A stretch of DNA of 31,453 nucleotides from Zygnema circumcarinatum (lineage: Eukaryota; Streptophyta; Zygnematophyceae; Zygnematales; Zygnemataceae), in the NCBI GenBank assembly GCA_037447605.1, contig CM074804.1:2754616-2786068 (forward strand), in the 5' to 3' direction. The notes below the pieces were generated by a model. The model searched no databases and was not told where the DNA came from. It saw only the letters and a list, made by a program, of their open reading frames with translations. This document shows positions 20,746 through 31,453 of the stretch, piece after piece (positions within the stretch are counted from its first letter, which is position 1; each line of letters begins with the position of its first letter). Made by a program: the position numbers and the translations under genes.

Positions 20746-22021
20746 AGAGAATCGACCCATTTCTATATCTGAAATCCAAAACCACGAAACCGCGCGCTCC
20801 TGTAAACCCTAACACAAAAACCACGCGCACACGCACATAGAACGCGACCTCCCCCACAGTTCGGCCGCGAGCTTCGCCACTTTGAAGATCCGTGCGTGCG
20901 TGCAGGCTTCATGCTCCAACAAACTGTGACGGCGAGTACCCGTCCGTACAAGCGAACAGGTTGAGAAATTGAACAATTGCAGAACACTCTTCATGAAGTT
21001 GGTCCTAAATTTCTTCTTCCTCTTTGTAAAGATTTGTAAGCAATTTGTTTAAGAAAACTCAAGAAACTCCTTGGAACGATTTTGCAGGTTTTTTCACATG
21101 CGTTAAACCAAATCAAGTCTGAAAAGAGAAGAAAAACAAACAAATGGCACCATATGCAAAAAAATTACGAGCCAAATCCCCATATACAAACAGGGCCGCC
21201 AACACCGAAAAAAGGGACCAAAAGGGAAATTACATACATGTAGAATTAACTTCAACAAAAAAAGGAGGAAAAAAAGGAAAAGAAAAAAAGAAAAAAAACG
21301 AAGAATGCGGGGCTTGTCCGAGTTGACCCTCCCTAACTACACCATCACCTCCCTCCCCTCCCCTCCCCTCCCTCCTCCCCGTCCGCCCTAAACCCTGAAC
21401 CCTCAACCCTGCAAGTCCTTCTGCCAAAAACTGTCTCCCAATAATGCTCTGACCGTTCACCTCATCTCCCACAAAGTGACGGCGACGAGCTAAAGTTATT
21501 TGTCCCATGGCCGCTGCAATCGCTCGGTTCAGATTTTCAGGGTTTAGGTTATTAAGGGCTTAGGGTTCAAAGTCTCAGGGTTTGGAGGACACGTGTCCAA
21601 TCGTCCACAGTCGGCGCAATTCCATCAGGAGCACACCCCTCTCTGAGCAGTGCCTTTCCCTTCACTCCAAGTATAAACAAGTACATGCAGACTCTACGGG
21701 ACAGGACGAACACCTCTCTCTCACTCTATCTCCCATGCGCTCTCTCAACCTCACCCCCTCTCTCCTTTCCTCCCCCCTTCTTTCTGCTCTGGCCAATGTC
21801 CATGCCTCCCTCTAACCTCATTCAAGGAGCCTTTCCTCTTTGTCTTGTCCTTCGACCTTTTCTCCATTTCCTACCACTTTCCATCTCCCTCCCTCTCTCC
21901 CCTCTCCTCCTCACCCTCTCCCTCTTCCACCCCCTCTCTCTCTCTCCCTCCCCGCCCTCCCCTCCCTCTCCCTCCCCCACCTTCCAACCTCTCAGAACCT
22001 CCGACTCCCAAGCTCCCTCTC
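20746..22021. other. Intergenic region, 3' flank of coiled-coil gene
   Basis: No gene is recognised. It contains A-rich sequence (21120-21300), degenerate plant telomere-like units (CCCTAAACCCTGAACCCT near 21388; AGGGTTTAGG near 21538), and CT-rich sequence from 21710 to 22020. The part next to 22022 is probably the 3' UTR of the minus-strand coiled-coil gene. Two short minus-strand open frames (20809-20994 and 21230-21508) look mildly protein-like but match nothing I recognise. Confidence 0.4.
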
Positions 22022-24878
22022 TCACCCCTCCGAGGCCACAGCCGCCCGCGTCCCCGCGGATTCCGGCGGCCCTTGCGGAGCCAATGCCCTTGCGCCACCT
22101 GGCGGCCCCCTGCCCGCCCCCCCCCCCGCCATGGCCGCCTTCTTGGCGCGCGGCGGCGGGGCCTCCAGGGCGAGCTTCGGCCGCTTCATGGCGTCGAAGT
22201 CGCGGCGGAGGACGTCCAAGGACCCCGCCAACTCCTCCACCGTCTTCCGCTCCTCCTCGTCGTCGCTGCACCCACACAGAGGTTTAGGGTTTTAGGGTTT
22301 TTAGGGTATTTAGGCAAAAAGGAGATGAGTCTCCCTCTCCCTGCGCCTCCCCCTCCCTGCCTCTGACTCGCCCTTCGCCGTTTGCCCCTTCACCCGTTCC
22401 CCTTTCCATCCCTCTGCCTCTCCCGCTCCCCCTCCCATTCCACCTCGACTTGCACCTCGCCCTCCCTCTCCCTCACCCTCTCCCTGTCTGTCTCCCTCGC
22501 TCTACCACTCCATCCCCCTCCCTCTCCCTCACCCTCTCCCTGTCTGTCTCCCTCGCTCTACCACTCCATCCCCCTCCCTCTCCCTCACCCTCTCCCTGTC
22601 TGTCTCCCTCGCTCTACCACTCCATCCCCCTCCCTCTCCCTCACCCTCTCCCTGTCTGTCTCCCTCGCTCTACCACTCCATCCCCCTCCCTCTCCCTCAC
22701 CCTCTCCCTGTCTGTCTCCCTCGCTCTACCACTCCATCCCCCTCCCTCTCCCTCACCCTCTCCCTGTCTGTCTCCCTCGCTCTACCACTCCATCCCCCTC
22801 CCTCTCCCTCACCCTCTCCCTGTCTGTCTCCCTCGCTCTACCACTCCATCCCCCTCCCTCTCCCTCACCCTCTCCCTGTCTGTCTCCCTCGCTCTGCCAC
22901 TCCATCCCCCTCCCTCTCCCTCACCATCTCCCTCTCTCTCCCTCTCCCTCTCCCTCTCCCCATCCCAGGTTCAGACTGGCGAGCCATACTCTGCTGGAAT
23001 GGCCTCCATGCTGATCTTCAAGTCCGCTTTCGCTCTCTCCACAGCGACCAGCGCGTTCTTCACCTGCATGCTCGAAATGGCTCCAAACTTAATAGGATTT
23101 CAAGAAAACTAATAAATAGAATAATAATGGTCTCGTTTTAAAATGAAAAGAGACTGCAAGACCAAACACAGCAGTCTCCTTATGAGTTTCATTAAATCGA
23201 AACCGTCGAAAATTTTGCTCATGCATGCACGCTCATGCTACACAATGATAAAAATGCAAAAGTGCAGTCCGGCATCAAACCTGCGCTTCGATCTCGACAT
23301 ATTTTTCCTCTATTAGTTTCCTGCCGCTGGTGATGTCAGCGACGATGCCATCCATTCCTTTCTTCTCCAAGTCAGCCCTGTTCGCACTCAAAAAAGAAAA
23401 AAAGAGACGAAAAACGGGTAAATCTTTCAATTCAAATGTTTGAATACATCAGAAAATGAATGCAACTATAGTCAAATCTTCATATTGCACAATTATTAAC
23501 AAAAAAAAGAACTATACGCACTTTTTCGCCCGAATCGTGGTGAGTTCCTCGTTGTACATCTTTAGTCGAATCAAAAGAGCGTCAAGTTCCTCCTGCATTG
23601 CAACGCAGAGCCTCAGAAAACCGGTAAAAAAATCGCAAAAAAATAAATAAAAGTTATGATTGTTCGGAGTAAAGGGGTGCTGCGAGTCGTGCAGATGCAT
23701 GGCAGCGAAATCAGTATTCCAGTTCAACGGAAAGAATCGAACAGGAACTGAAACTGAACTGGTCTGAACTGAACTGAAACTGAACTGAGATATAACTCCT
23801 AAACGCGCTTCATCTATACTGCACAATGCGAAACTTCCGGGAAGCTTCCCAGTTCCGCCAGACCTGCCGGTAGACAAGATGCCCAATCGCGACCTGCCAA
23901 AACTGTACACGTGTCTCCTTCATAGCCTCCCTGAATAACCAATAGACGAGAAAAATCACATACATCAGATCCCACAAAAAAAAAAGATAACCACTATTAT
24001 TCGAGAAATTGTGATGAAGTATTTGAGGCTTTTTCAAGCGTTTTGAAAAAAAGAAGAATTGGTAAGAAAATTGAAATGGTCTGAATGGCCTTTTCTCACT
24101 TGACGGTCTTTTCTTTCGCCTCCACACAGGAGGCCTGCAGCTGCCACGTGTCCTCTAAAAAGCTCCGCCACGTGGCAGCCACTCCTGCCTCCGTTGAGTG
24201 CTGACTCATCAACTTCAGGAGCTCCTCCTCCTGCTCCGGGAAAAACAAAAAAACATACAAGCAATCACATCAATGTGTAAATGCATGCATAATGGAGACG
24301 TGAAAAGGCTTTAAAGACACTAGACGCACTCAAATCTTGAATCTCAAGAATTCCCAGAACCTTAGTAAGACCTAAACATGGCCAAAAACTGCAGATTTCT
24401 GCAAACTTCTCAGTTCCCAAAGCACTTGACACCCTAAAAATGTGGTATTTTCACAAAGATGAACCAATATCGATCGATATGCTGCAATAATCCCCCACCT
24501 GGATGGCGAGTTTCGCCACAATGTCGGTGCTTGCATCGTCAAAGTGCTCCTTCTCCTCCTGCAGCTGAATGTGCTTTTTTGTCTGCACCGCGATGGCCTG
24601 CATCACCTGCGCGCTCGCGACATACTCCGAAAGTGATGTCAGATCAGGCAGCGCGCTATTGGATGGCCTGGCAAGGCAGCAAGATTCTCTTTGCGTTCCG
24701 TTCCGTGAAATGTGAGAAATCGCCGGCTTTTATTTATTTTTTATTTATTTTTTATTTATTTGTTTGTTGGAGGGAGGCAGAGACCTGGGCGAGTTCCGCC
24801 TCGAGCTCCTCCCTCCGCCGCTGCAGGACCTGCATCTCCTGCGCTATCACCTGCGCGCCCTCCAGAAGAGCACCGAGC

Positions 24879-24921
<43 letters not shown>

Positions 24922-26708
24922 TAACACACGCACACAGTCAACCACCCTGCACTCACCCTCCTCCCCTCTCTCTTTCCCCTCTCCCACCCTCATCCTACAC
25001 CTCCCTTTCCCTCTCCCTCAGCCTACCCCTCTCCCTCTCCCTCTCCCTCCCCTCCCTCCGAAAGCCGCGCACCTTCTCCGCCTCAGCTACCTCCTGCACT
25101 TTGGTCACACGGAATGCCATCGCCTCTGACTTCTGCTGCCTGCACCCCCACACAGGCAGCGAGCCGAGATGGTGAGAGAAGGCGGGGAAGAGAGGAGGGA
25201 GAGGGCGAGAGGCCGGGGGAGGGGGGGGAGTCGGGGAAAGAAGCTCAGAGAGGGAGAGGGGCGGACGGGGAGGGATAGGGTGAAGGGAGAGGGGAGAAGG
25301 TGAGGAAAGGGGTTGAGAGATGGAGGAGGGAGACGAGGAAGGGGGAGAAGGGGAGAAAGTAGGCGCGGTCTAAGGTGAAAGTGGGAGACAGACACACAGA
25401 GAGAGAGAAGGGAGAGGGCGATGGGTGGAGAGGAAAGCCAAGCACCTGCTCTCTGTGATCTTCGCCTTCTGCTCCCTTGCTCCCGCCTGAAGGTCTTCCG
25501 CGAGGGTCTTCAGCTTCTCCAGCTGGAAGCCCTCAACATCATCAACCAACCAACCTTTTTAACCTCCAAATAAAAACGTAGCTCCAAACAAAGAAGCTTC
25601 TGCCTTCCAACATCGAATGCATGAGTGCATGCCCCCCGCGAGCGCACCTTGAGGCGGCGCACCTCCTCCGTGTCCCCCCCCTGCCCCTGCCCCTGCCGCA
25701 GCCCCAGCACCTCCCCCGCCCGCCGCGCCGCCTCGACCCGCCGCGCGGCGCACCGCAGGAGCTCCTCCGACGCGGCCGCGCCCTGCCAGCCACGTGGCGC
25801 CGCTCAACTCGTCGGCCCCTCCAAACCACTAGCGGACCCCCTCCATACATCCATACACACACGCACACATCCATGCAAGCACGCGGCGGGGCGGGGCGGG
25901 GCGGGGCGGGTGGGCGCACCTCGGTGAGGGCGCGCGGGGGGTCGCTGAGCACGCCGCCCTCGCCCCCCCGCGGGACCTCCGCGTGCGCGGGCGCGCGCTT
26001 GAGTTTGACCCTTGCCGCCGCGCCGCCCGCCTGCGCCTCCGCGCGGCCCGCCTCCGCCTCCAACCTGCACCCGAGGGGACAGGGCATGGCCGGGGCACTG
26101 AGGGGGAGAGGATGTGTGGTGTGGTAAGTGTCGACATGGTCCACATGGACAACGTCTAGACGAGGACATTCGGGTTTTTTCAGGGAGACGGAATCAGAAA
26201 GTCCTGACGTAAGGAACAGATATGGGTGTCTTTAACCTTACCGTTCCACTTCTGCGCTGATCTTTAGTCCCGTGATGACGTCAGCAGCCATGCGTAAAAG
26301 GTCATCGGCTCTTAGCTGCAAGTAAGGGGGTGAGAAACCCCAGTAAAGATGGGGGAAAAAAGTGCAATGAGAATGGGGCTAGTGAAGAGGGGAAGGGAAG
26401 AGGGGGGTGTGTGGGGTGAAGAAAAAGCAATTCTAAAGGGCCCACAATGCAATAGGAGAGGTACTTTAACCTCACCAGGAGTTCCGAATAGTTTGCGAGT
26501 CCCTTTCCAAGGTCCTGAATCCCACTCATAATCGCGTTATGGAGTTCCGGGCCGCCCAGTAAGCACAAACTGGGTACATAAAATCCTTAGGTTAATGATT
26601 TGAGCTAAGAAAATAGCAAGATACGGAGAGACAGCGAGCAAAGTTGGGTACGAAAAACGAATAAGAGAGGGGTGGGGTGGGGAAGGGAGGGAGAAACGGG
26701 GGGGGAGA

Positions 26709-26741
<33 letters not shown>

Positions 26742-29700
26742 CTGTGCAGGCCTCCGCCTCCTGGACCCTCTCATCTCGCTCTCCCACTCACATCAACTCC
26801 GAGAATGCTACCACATTAAGGTTTCATTTGGTTATTTTCTTTAGGGTAATCACGCACTCAGGTTTTTTGTGTTTTGTGTCGCAGGGTTGTTTTGATGACC
26901 CAAAAAAGGGCTCCTTCTTCTTTTTTCCTTATATATACTTTTCAAAACATAACTAAATAGAGGTTTTAGACGTACCCAAACATTTCGAGGACAAGAGCCA
27001 CCTCCTCGTCTTCGGGTGGCTCCAAAATCTGAACGCCATCAATGTACCGTTTAAATTGTAAAAAATCCATGGAACCGAAATCTTCTCTTGCGTATGACAG
27101 TTTTTTGCTCGATCCAGCCAAGATCCATATACAGAGAAATAAGAACTTGACTCACCAAGGAAATAGTAATATTTTCCAACGCATTGCTCTGCAGAAACAC
27201 GTCTCGAAATGTTAAGGGTTCGCTGCTGATTTCCGGATCGTAGAACAGCACCTGCAGTTGAAAAATTAAAGAAACTTTAAGGAATCTTTTATGCATGTAG
27301 CTGGTTCCCAGACTCCTAAACATAGGAACTACGACGCCTCACTGTTCAAACAAAATTATATCCATGTTACCATTGCTACTAAGTTCCCGTTAACCCTACA
27401 TATTAAACCTAACCCTTACTATCAAAATTCTCCTCTCTATTCCCTACCCCTACTTCCCCTCCATACTTCGTTGTGCACTTTCTCAGCTGATCCTCTCTCT
27501 TCCCCATAAAACCTGCCCCCTAACCCTACTACACTTTACTTCCTAACCCTCCCTTCACCCCCTCCCACCCTTTCCCATTCGTAACCCCAACCTTCATTTC
27601 CCCACCTTTTCTCTCCTCCCACCCTTTCCTCCCTCTTTCGCTCCTTCCTCCCGGCCCCTCCATAATCTCCCCCCCTCCTTCTCGCCCAAACTCCCTTTCC
27701 CACCTCCTTCCTCCTCTCCCCCCTCCTCGTGCCCCCCTTTCCCCCTACGCCCCATTTCCACCCCTCCTCTCTCCCCTCTCCCCCTCTCCCTCCTCCTCCC
27801 CCCACTCCTCCTACCCTCCCCCTCCCCTCCCTCCCTTTTCCCGAAATCCCCCCCACCCCCAACTTCCCCCCTCCCTCCCCCTTCTCCTCCCCCCCTCTCC
27901 TCCTCCCTCCCCATTCCTTCCCCTCACCCCTTCCCCACGCCCCCTCCATATCCTCTCCTCCTCTCCTCCTCTCCTTCCCCTCCGCTCCCCCCTCCCCCTC
28001 CGCCCCCTCCGCCCCCCTCCCCCTCCATGCTTCCCTCCCCCTCCCCCTCCCCTCCCCTCCCCCTCCCCCTCCCCTCCCCCTCCCCTCCCCCCCTCCCCTC
28101 CCCCTCCCCCTCCCCCTCCCCTCCCCCTCCCCCTCCCCCCTCCCCTCCCCCTCCCCCTCCCCTCCCCCTCTTCCTTCCCCCTCCACCTCCTCCCCCTCTT
28201 CCCTCCTCCCCCTCCCCTCCCCCCCTCCCCCTCCCCCTCCCCCTCCCCCTCCCCTCCCCCTCCCCCTCCCCTCCTCCCCCCTCCCCCTCCCCCTCCCCTC
28301 CCCTCCCCCTCCCCTCCCCCTCCCCCTCCCCCTCCCCCTCCCCCTCCCCCTCCCCCTCCCCCTCTTCCCTTCCCCCTCCCCCTCCCCTCCCCCCTCTTCC
28401 CTCCCCCCTCCCCTCCCCCCCTCCCCTCCCCCTCCCCCCCTCCCCCCTCCCCTCCCCCTCCCCTCCCCCCTCCCCCTCCCCTCCCCCTCCCCCTCCCCTC
28501 CCCCTCCCCCTCCCCCTCCCCTCCCCCCCTCCCCCTCCCCTCCCCCTCCCCCTCCCCCCTCCCCCTCCCCCTCTTCCTTCCCCCTCCCCTCCCCCCTCCC
28601 CCTCTTCCTCCCCCTCCCCCTCCCCTCCCCTCCCCTCCCCTCCCCCTCTTCCTCCCCCTCCCCCTCTTCCTTCCCCCTCCTCCCCCTCCCCCTCCCCCTC
28701 TTCCTTCCCCCTCCCCCTCCCCCTCCCCTCCCCCTCCCCCTCTTCCCTTCCCCCTCCCCCTCCCTCTCCCTCCCCTCCCTCCCCCTCCCCTCCTCCCCCT
28801 CCCCTCCCCCTCCCCCTCTTCCCTTCCCCCCTCCCCCTCCCCTCCCTCTTCCCTCCCCCTCCCCCTCTTCCTCCCCCCTCTTCCCTTCCCCCTCCCCCCT
28901 CCCCTCCCCCTCCCCCTCTTCCTTCCCCCTCCCCCCTCCCCTCCCCCTCCCCCTCTTCCTTCCCCCTCCCCCTCCCCTCCCCCTCCCTCTCCCTCCCCTC
29001 CCTCTTCCCTCCCTCCCTCCCCCTCCCCCTCCCCCTCTTCCCTTCCCCCCTCCCCCCTCCCCCACCGTCGCGACGCGCGTGGGGTCGTCCCCGTCCTCAG
29101 GGTCGTCCCCCTCGCGGTCCCTGTGGTCCCGGTCCCTATGGTCCCGCGGCGGCGCGGCGAGGTCCCGCAGCGCGGCGAGCCAGCGCGCGAGCGCCTGCCG
29201 CCGCTCCGCGCCGCGCGCCGCGAGGGCGACCTCGTCCAGCCGCCGCACCGCGTGCCGGAAGTTGTTATGGGCGCGCTCGCCCTGCCAGGGGGGAGGGGGA
29301 GGGGGGGGAGAGGGAGGACGAAGGAGGAGAGGAGGGGAAGGGAGGGGAGGGGGGTTGGGGAGGACACAGAGGAGAGAGGGGGGGAAGAGAGGGCAGGATG
29401 GATGGAGAAGAGGGAGGAAGGACGAGCAGGAGGGAGGGTTTAAGGGAGGGCGAAAAGGGGGAAGAAGGGAGAGGGTGGAGAGGAGTAGGGGAGGGAGCAC
29501 AATGAGGGCGCAGGTGTGGGAGGGAGCATGGGAGAGAAGGAGCAGGGTAAGGTGTGGGAGGAGGTGGGCACAAGGAGCATGGAAGTTGGAGCATGGGAGG
29601 GAGAGCCAAAAAAAGCACAATGCAGGAAAACTTGAAGCAGGATTTGGATAAGACAGTCGGTGACATTGACTAAAGGATCCCTAAAGTACGTCGAAAAGGT

Positions 29701-30117
29701 TCTGTTTCTGCATAAGGCATGGACACATCATTTACCCAGTTCTATTGGAATGATGGAAAGTAAGGGCCAGCCCAATGCCTCATCATGCAGACGTGGTATG
29801 AAACCAAATGAAAACTAAAAAAACAAAAACAAAAAGCTAAACTAACCAGAAAGAAGGCGAAGATAGAGTTTGAGTGATCCAAACAATCCTGACATATATA
29901 TATTTTTTGAAGGAAAATAATTGATAGCTAACAAAAGGGGAAATTAGGGTTTGTGACGCACTGTACGGTCGAGGACAGCCTTGGCGACGGCCGCGCCCGC
30001 GGAGTGCACAAAGAGCCGCGCGCGGCCAACGCTACCGCCATGGCTGCTGGCGCCCGAGAGGCCCTTGCCACCTGCCACGTCAGCAGCCTTGTGCAGGGCG
30101 GACCGCAGCCACGACAT
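22022..30117 (-). CDS. Conserved plant coiled-coil protein, function unknown
   Basis: Minus-strand exons: 30117-29962, 29281-29066, 27251-27156, 27028-26976, 26569-26476, 26315-26242, 26064-25920, 25782-25648, 25522-25446, 25139-25073, 24877-24785, 24606-24499, 24230-24100, 23930-23864, 23592-23522, 23377-23281, 23063-22990, 22265-22022; 665 aa, in frame over 18 exons. From memory it resembles an unnamed land-plant family: start MSWLRSALHKA, then FRHAVRRLDEVALAARG, VLFYDPEI-SEPLTFRDVFLQS, LEPPEDEEVALVLEMFG, GGPELHNAIMSGIQDL, MAADVITGLKI, long helices rich in E/Q/R/K (residues about 230-640), and FLEDTWQLQ. No membrane segment or signal peptide is seen, so a cytoplasmic or membrane-associated scaffold is likely; function is not known to me. 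The Ala/Arg-rich exons 7 and 8 differ from neighbouring exons by very high GC. Donors of exons 11 and 14 (GTCTCT, GTCTGG) are weak. If intron 17 is retained, the protein would end at a TGA at 22971 and lose the last 80 or so residues. Confidence 0.85.
22281..22315. repeat. Plant telomere-like repeats at an intron 3' end
   Basis: TTTAGGG units with extra T (GGTTTAGGGTTTTAGGG and TTTTTAGGG) lie 15-50 bases before exon 18 of the coiled-coil gene. In the transcript they read CCCTAAA and so supply CTAAA branch-point-like and pyrimidine sequence before the acceptor at 22266. Confidence 0.75.
22461..22945. repeat. 56-bp minisatellite, eight near-identical copies
   Basis: Units begin at 22461 and recur exactly every 56 bases (22517, 22573, 22629, 22685, 22741, 22797, 22853), followed by a degenerate partial ninth. 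Each unit contains CTGTCTGTCT and CTACCACTCC; the eighth has CTGCCACTCC. The array lies wholly in intron 17 (22266-22989) of the coiled-coil gene and is purine-rich in the transcript. Long open frames across it are repeat translation. Confidence 0.92.
24884..24917. repeat. (CT)n microsatellite in intron 10
   Basis: About sixteen CT units directly upstream of exon 11 of the coiled-coil gene, in intron 24878-25072. The rest of that intron is also CT-rich on the plus strand. Confidence 0.85.
25150..25440. repeat. GA-rich tract in intron 9
   Basis: Nearly continuous purine-rich plus-strand sequence (GGGGAGGG, GAGAGGGAG) fills the intron 25140-25445. It is pyrimidine-rich in the transcript, opposite in strand to the tracts in introns 2 and 17 of the same gene. 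Confidence 0.7.
27540..29062. repeat. 1.5-kb homopyrimidine/homopurine tract (CCCCTCC family)
   Basis: Almost pure C/T on the plus strand, built from CCCCT(C) units with TTCC interruptions, and densest from 28020 to 29060. It makes up most of intron 2 (27252-29065) of the coiled-coil gene. Because the gene is on the minus strand, the transcript is G-rich with frequent GGGG runs. The long Pro/Ser/Leu and Gly/Arg/Glu open frames here are translation of the repeat, not genes. Exon 2 begins again at 29066 with ordinary coding sequence. Confidence 0.93.
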
Positions 30118-31428
30118 TGTCACGGTCTTCGCGGAGGACACGTGGCAAAGGAAGAGAGGATGGACGGAAAGGTGCTGATGGCGGATGAGAGCGGGAGGGA
30201 GGGAGGGACGGAGGGAAGATTAGGGTTAGGAGGGTGGGGGCGGGGAGGGATGCAAGGTTGCAGAAATGATGTTGGCGATGAGTGTTATTCCAATGCTGTC
30301 TGCATCATGGTGATGTCGAGAGGGGTGGCGCGAGAGAGAAGCAGGGAGGGAGGGAGAGAGGACGCGGGCGAGGAAGGAGGGGAGGAATGATGTATGTCGG
30401 GGCGCAGGAGGGATGTCGCGGCGAATGTCACGCGTCAGCGATCCATGCGCGCGCGGCGCATGGCCATGACCCGCAGAGAGCGCGAGCGAGGCGGGAGGGC
30501 GAGGGCGAGGGCCAGAGTGGCCGTGGGCGCTCCATGGCACCCATGGCCGCGCCTCGGGCGGTTGCGCCTCGCTCGTGCGGCAGGCGGGGCCTGGAGGGTA
30601 CTCGTTCTGAGCGAGCCATCGCCCATACTTTAATCGAAACACGTACTTCGTGGCTTCTCACCAAAACACATCCGAGCGGTAAAGAGTATGGAGTCTGGTT
30701 TAAATTTCGAACACGACAGCTAAGAGTGAGTTTCCGTATGGAGAGTCCTGTTCACACAATCGCACTTGCGAACGCACCGTCGTTTTTGAAAGCGGACGGC
30801 ATACCTGTGTGAACGCGCTGGTGGGCGCACAGGGCCGTACAGAGATGCAAGGTGGACCATCGTTTTTGCGGCGTGCGCCAAGCGACCACGCGGCGCCTCG
30901 CCATTGGGGGAAACGCCGTGCGGAAACGGGACAGGACCTCGGCCGAAACGGGCGCCGGGAAATGCGGCTGAACCGTACGGTACATGTGCTATGTGTGCAG
31001 GAAAAGCGAGGACGGGACTGCGACTGCATTGTTAACTGTGGCACGGCCGCATGGCACGCGTTCCCTGCTCACGCGCGTGCGAACTGTGTTGTGCTGCACT
31101 ACTGTGTCGTAGCGTCATGCCAAGCAACCTGATGACGTAGTGTGACGCCACCCGGTTTCCAGATCCCGGGTTTCGTAAAGTCAGCAGACCGAGGCCGTCC
31201 GTACAGCGAGCGCCCGTCGTTCGCAGCTCTCTGTCGACCAATCCTGGCGGTCCGAGCGCGCGGGCGCGAGCACGTGGCAGACACGTGGCGGATACTGACA
31301 GGCTACGGCCAGTCAGAAAATCGCGAGAGACGGCGCCACGTGACATCCACGTGTACTGTACGGGCAGCTCGTTCTTAGCGAGTCAGCGAGGGCGCCACGT
31401 GGCAACTCGTGGAGGAGGTTCGGGGGGC
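30118..31428 (-). promoter_or_regulatory. Upstream region of coiled-coil gene, G-box rich
   Basis: GC-rich sequence without a recognised gene. Five ACGT-core elements lie within about 135 bases at 31269-31402 (GCACGTGGC, ACACGTGGC, GCCACGTGA, CCACGTGTAC, GCCACGTGGC), another near 30138, and GTAC sites in CG context near 30837, 30975, 30980, 31200 and 31357. A TTAGGGTTAGG telo-like motif is near 30220. Start codon ATG at 30117 was chosen because it begins the conserved MSWLR N-terminus; the frame is open 5' of it without another ATG. Confidence 0.42.
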
Positions 31429-31453
31429 GGGGGGGGGGGGGGGGGGGGGGGGG
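31429..31453. other. Terminal poly-G run
   Basis: Twenty-five consecutive G bases end the window, the same length as at the start. It is probably an assembly or sequencing artefact at the contig end. Confidence 0.7.

Noticed and set aside
22461-22945. CRISPR-like regular array
   Set aside because: Copies are contiguous with no unique spacers, and the setting is a nuclear intron.
22382-23112. Plus-strand open frames of over 200 codons with repeated Ser/Pro/Leu blocks
   Set aside because: Produced by the 56-bp minisatellite in an intron; frames cycle because 56 is not a multiple of three.
27536-29651. Very long open frames on both strands (about 690 and 640 codons) rich in Gly/Arg/Glu or Pro/Ser/Leu
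   Set aside because: They are translation of the CCCCTCC repeat, open in several frames at once; the real coding part is only exon 2 of the coiled-coil gene at 29066-29281.

Overview
The window looks like a complete nuclear contig from a streptophyte green plant, most likely a charophyte alga of the zygnematophyte kind; the genus is a guess. Signs are many short GT-AG introns, plant gene families (an AHK5/CKI2-type hybrid histidine kinase, a xyloglucan endotransglucosylase/hydrolase and a coiled-coil protein of land-plant type), plant-type TTTAGGG repeats, and long CT/GA tracts. Both ends are exactly 25 G long and there is one 10-N gap, so the outermost bases are probably assembly artefacts.

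Layout. 26-1018: upstream region of gene 1, with a CAATGGTTG repeat cluster, a GTAC/G-box cluster and a purine-rich leader. 1019-7859 (+): 14-exon soluble PAS hybrid histidine kinase, 1414 aa. 7860-10852: no intact gene, but an isolated, splice-flanked GMP synthase exon lies on the minus strand at 8845-8955. 10853-13230 (-): 5-exon XTH/GH16 wall enzyme, 318 aa. 13231-16406: long GC-rich upstream region dense in CGTACGG and CCACGTGG, then AT-richer 3' flank. 16407-19832 (-): 9-exon secreted type-B carboxylesterase, 628 aa. 19833-22021: promoter of that gene, the N gap, and the 3' flank of the next gene. 22022-30117 (-): 18-exon coiled-coil protein, 665 aa, whose introns carry a 56-bp minisatellite and a 1.5-kb C4T-type tract. 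30118-31428: its upstream region, again with many G-boxes.

All exon chains were built by hand from splice sites. Every chain keeps reading frame across all junctions and restores family motifs across exon boundaries, which is the main support for the models. The four genes belong to different processes (phosphorelay signalling, wall remodelling, ester hydrolysis, probable cytoplasmic scaffold), and nothing suggests a functional cluster. What they share is upstream sequence: paired GTAC-core (SBP-like) and ACGT-core (G-box) motifs occur before all four genes. The most unusual points are low-complexity insertions inside the kinase ATPase and receiver domains, an animal/fungal/bacterial-type carboxylesterase in a plant context, the lone GMP synthase exon, and the very long homopurine tract in a transcribed intron.
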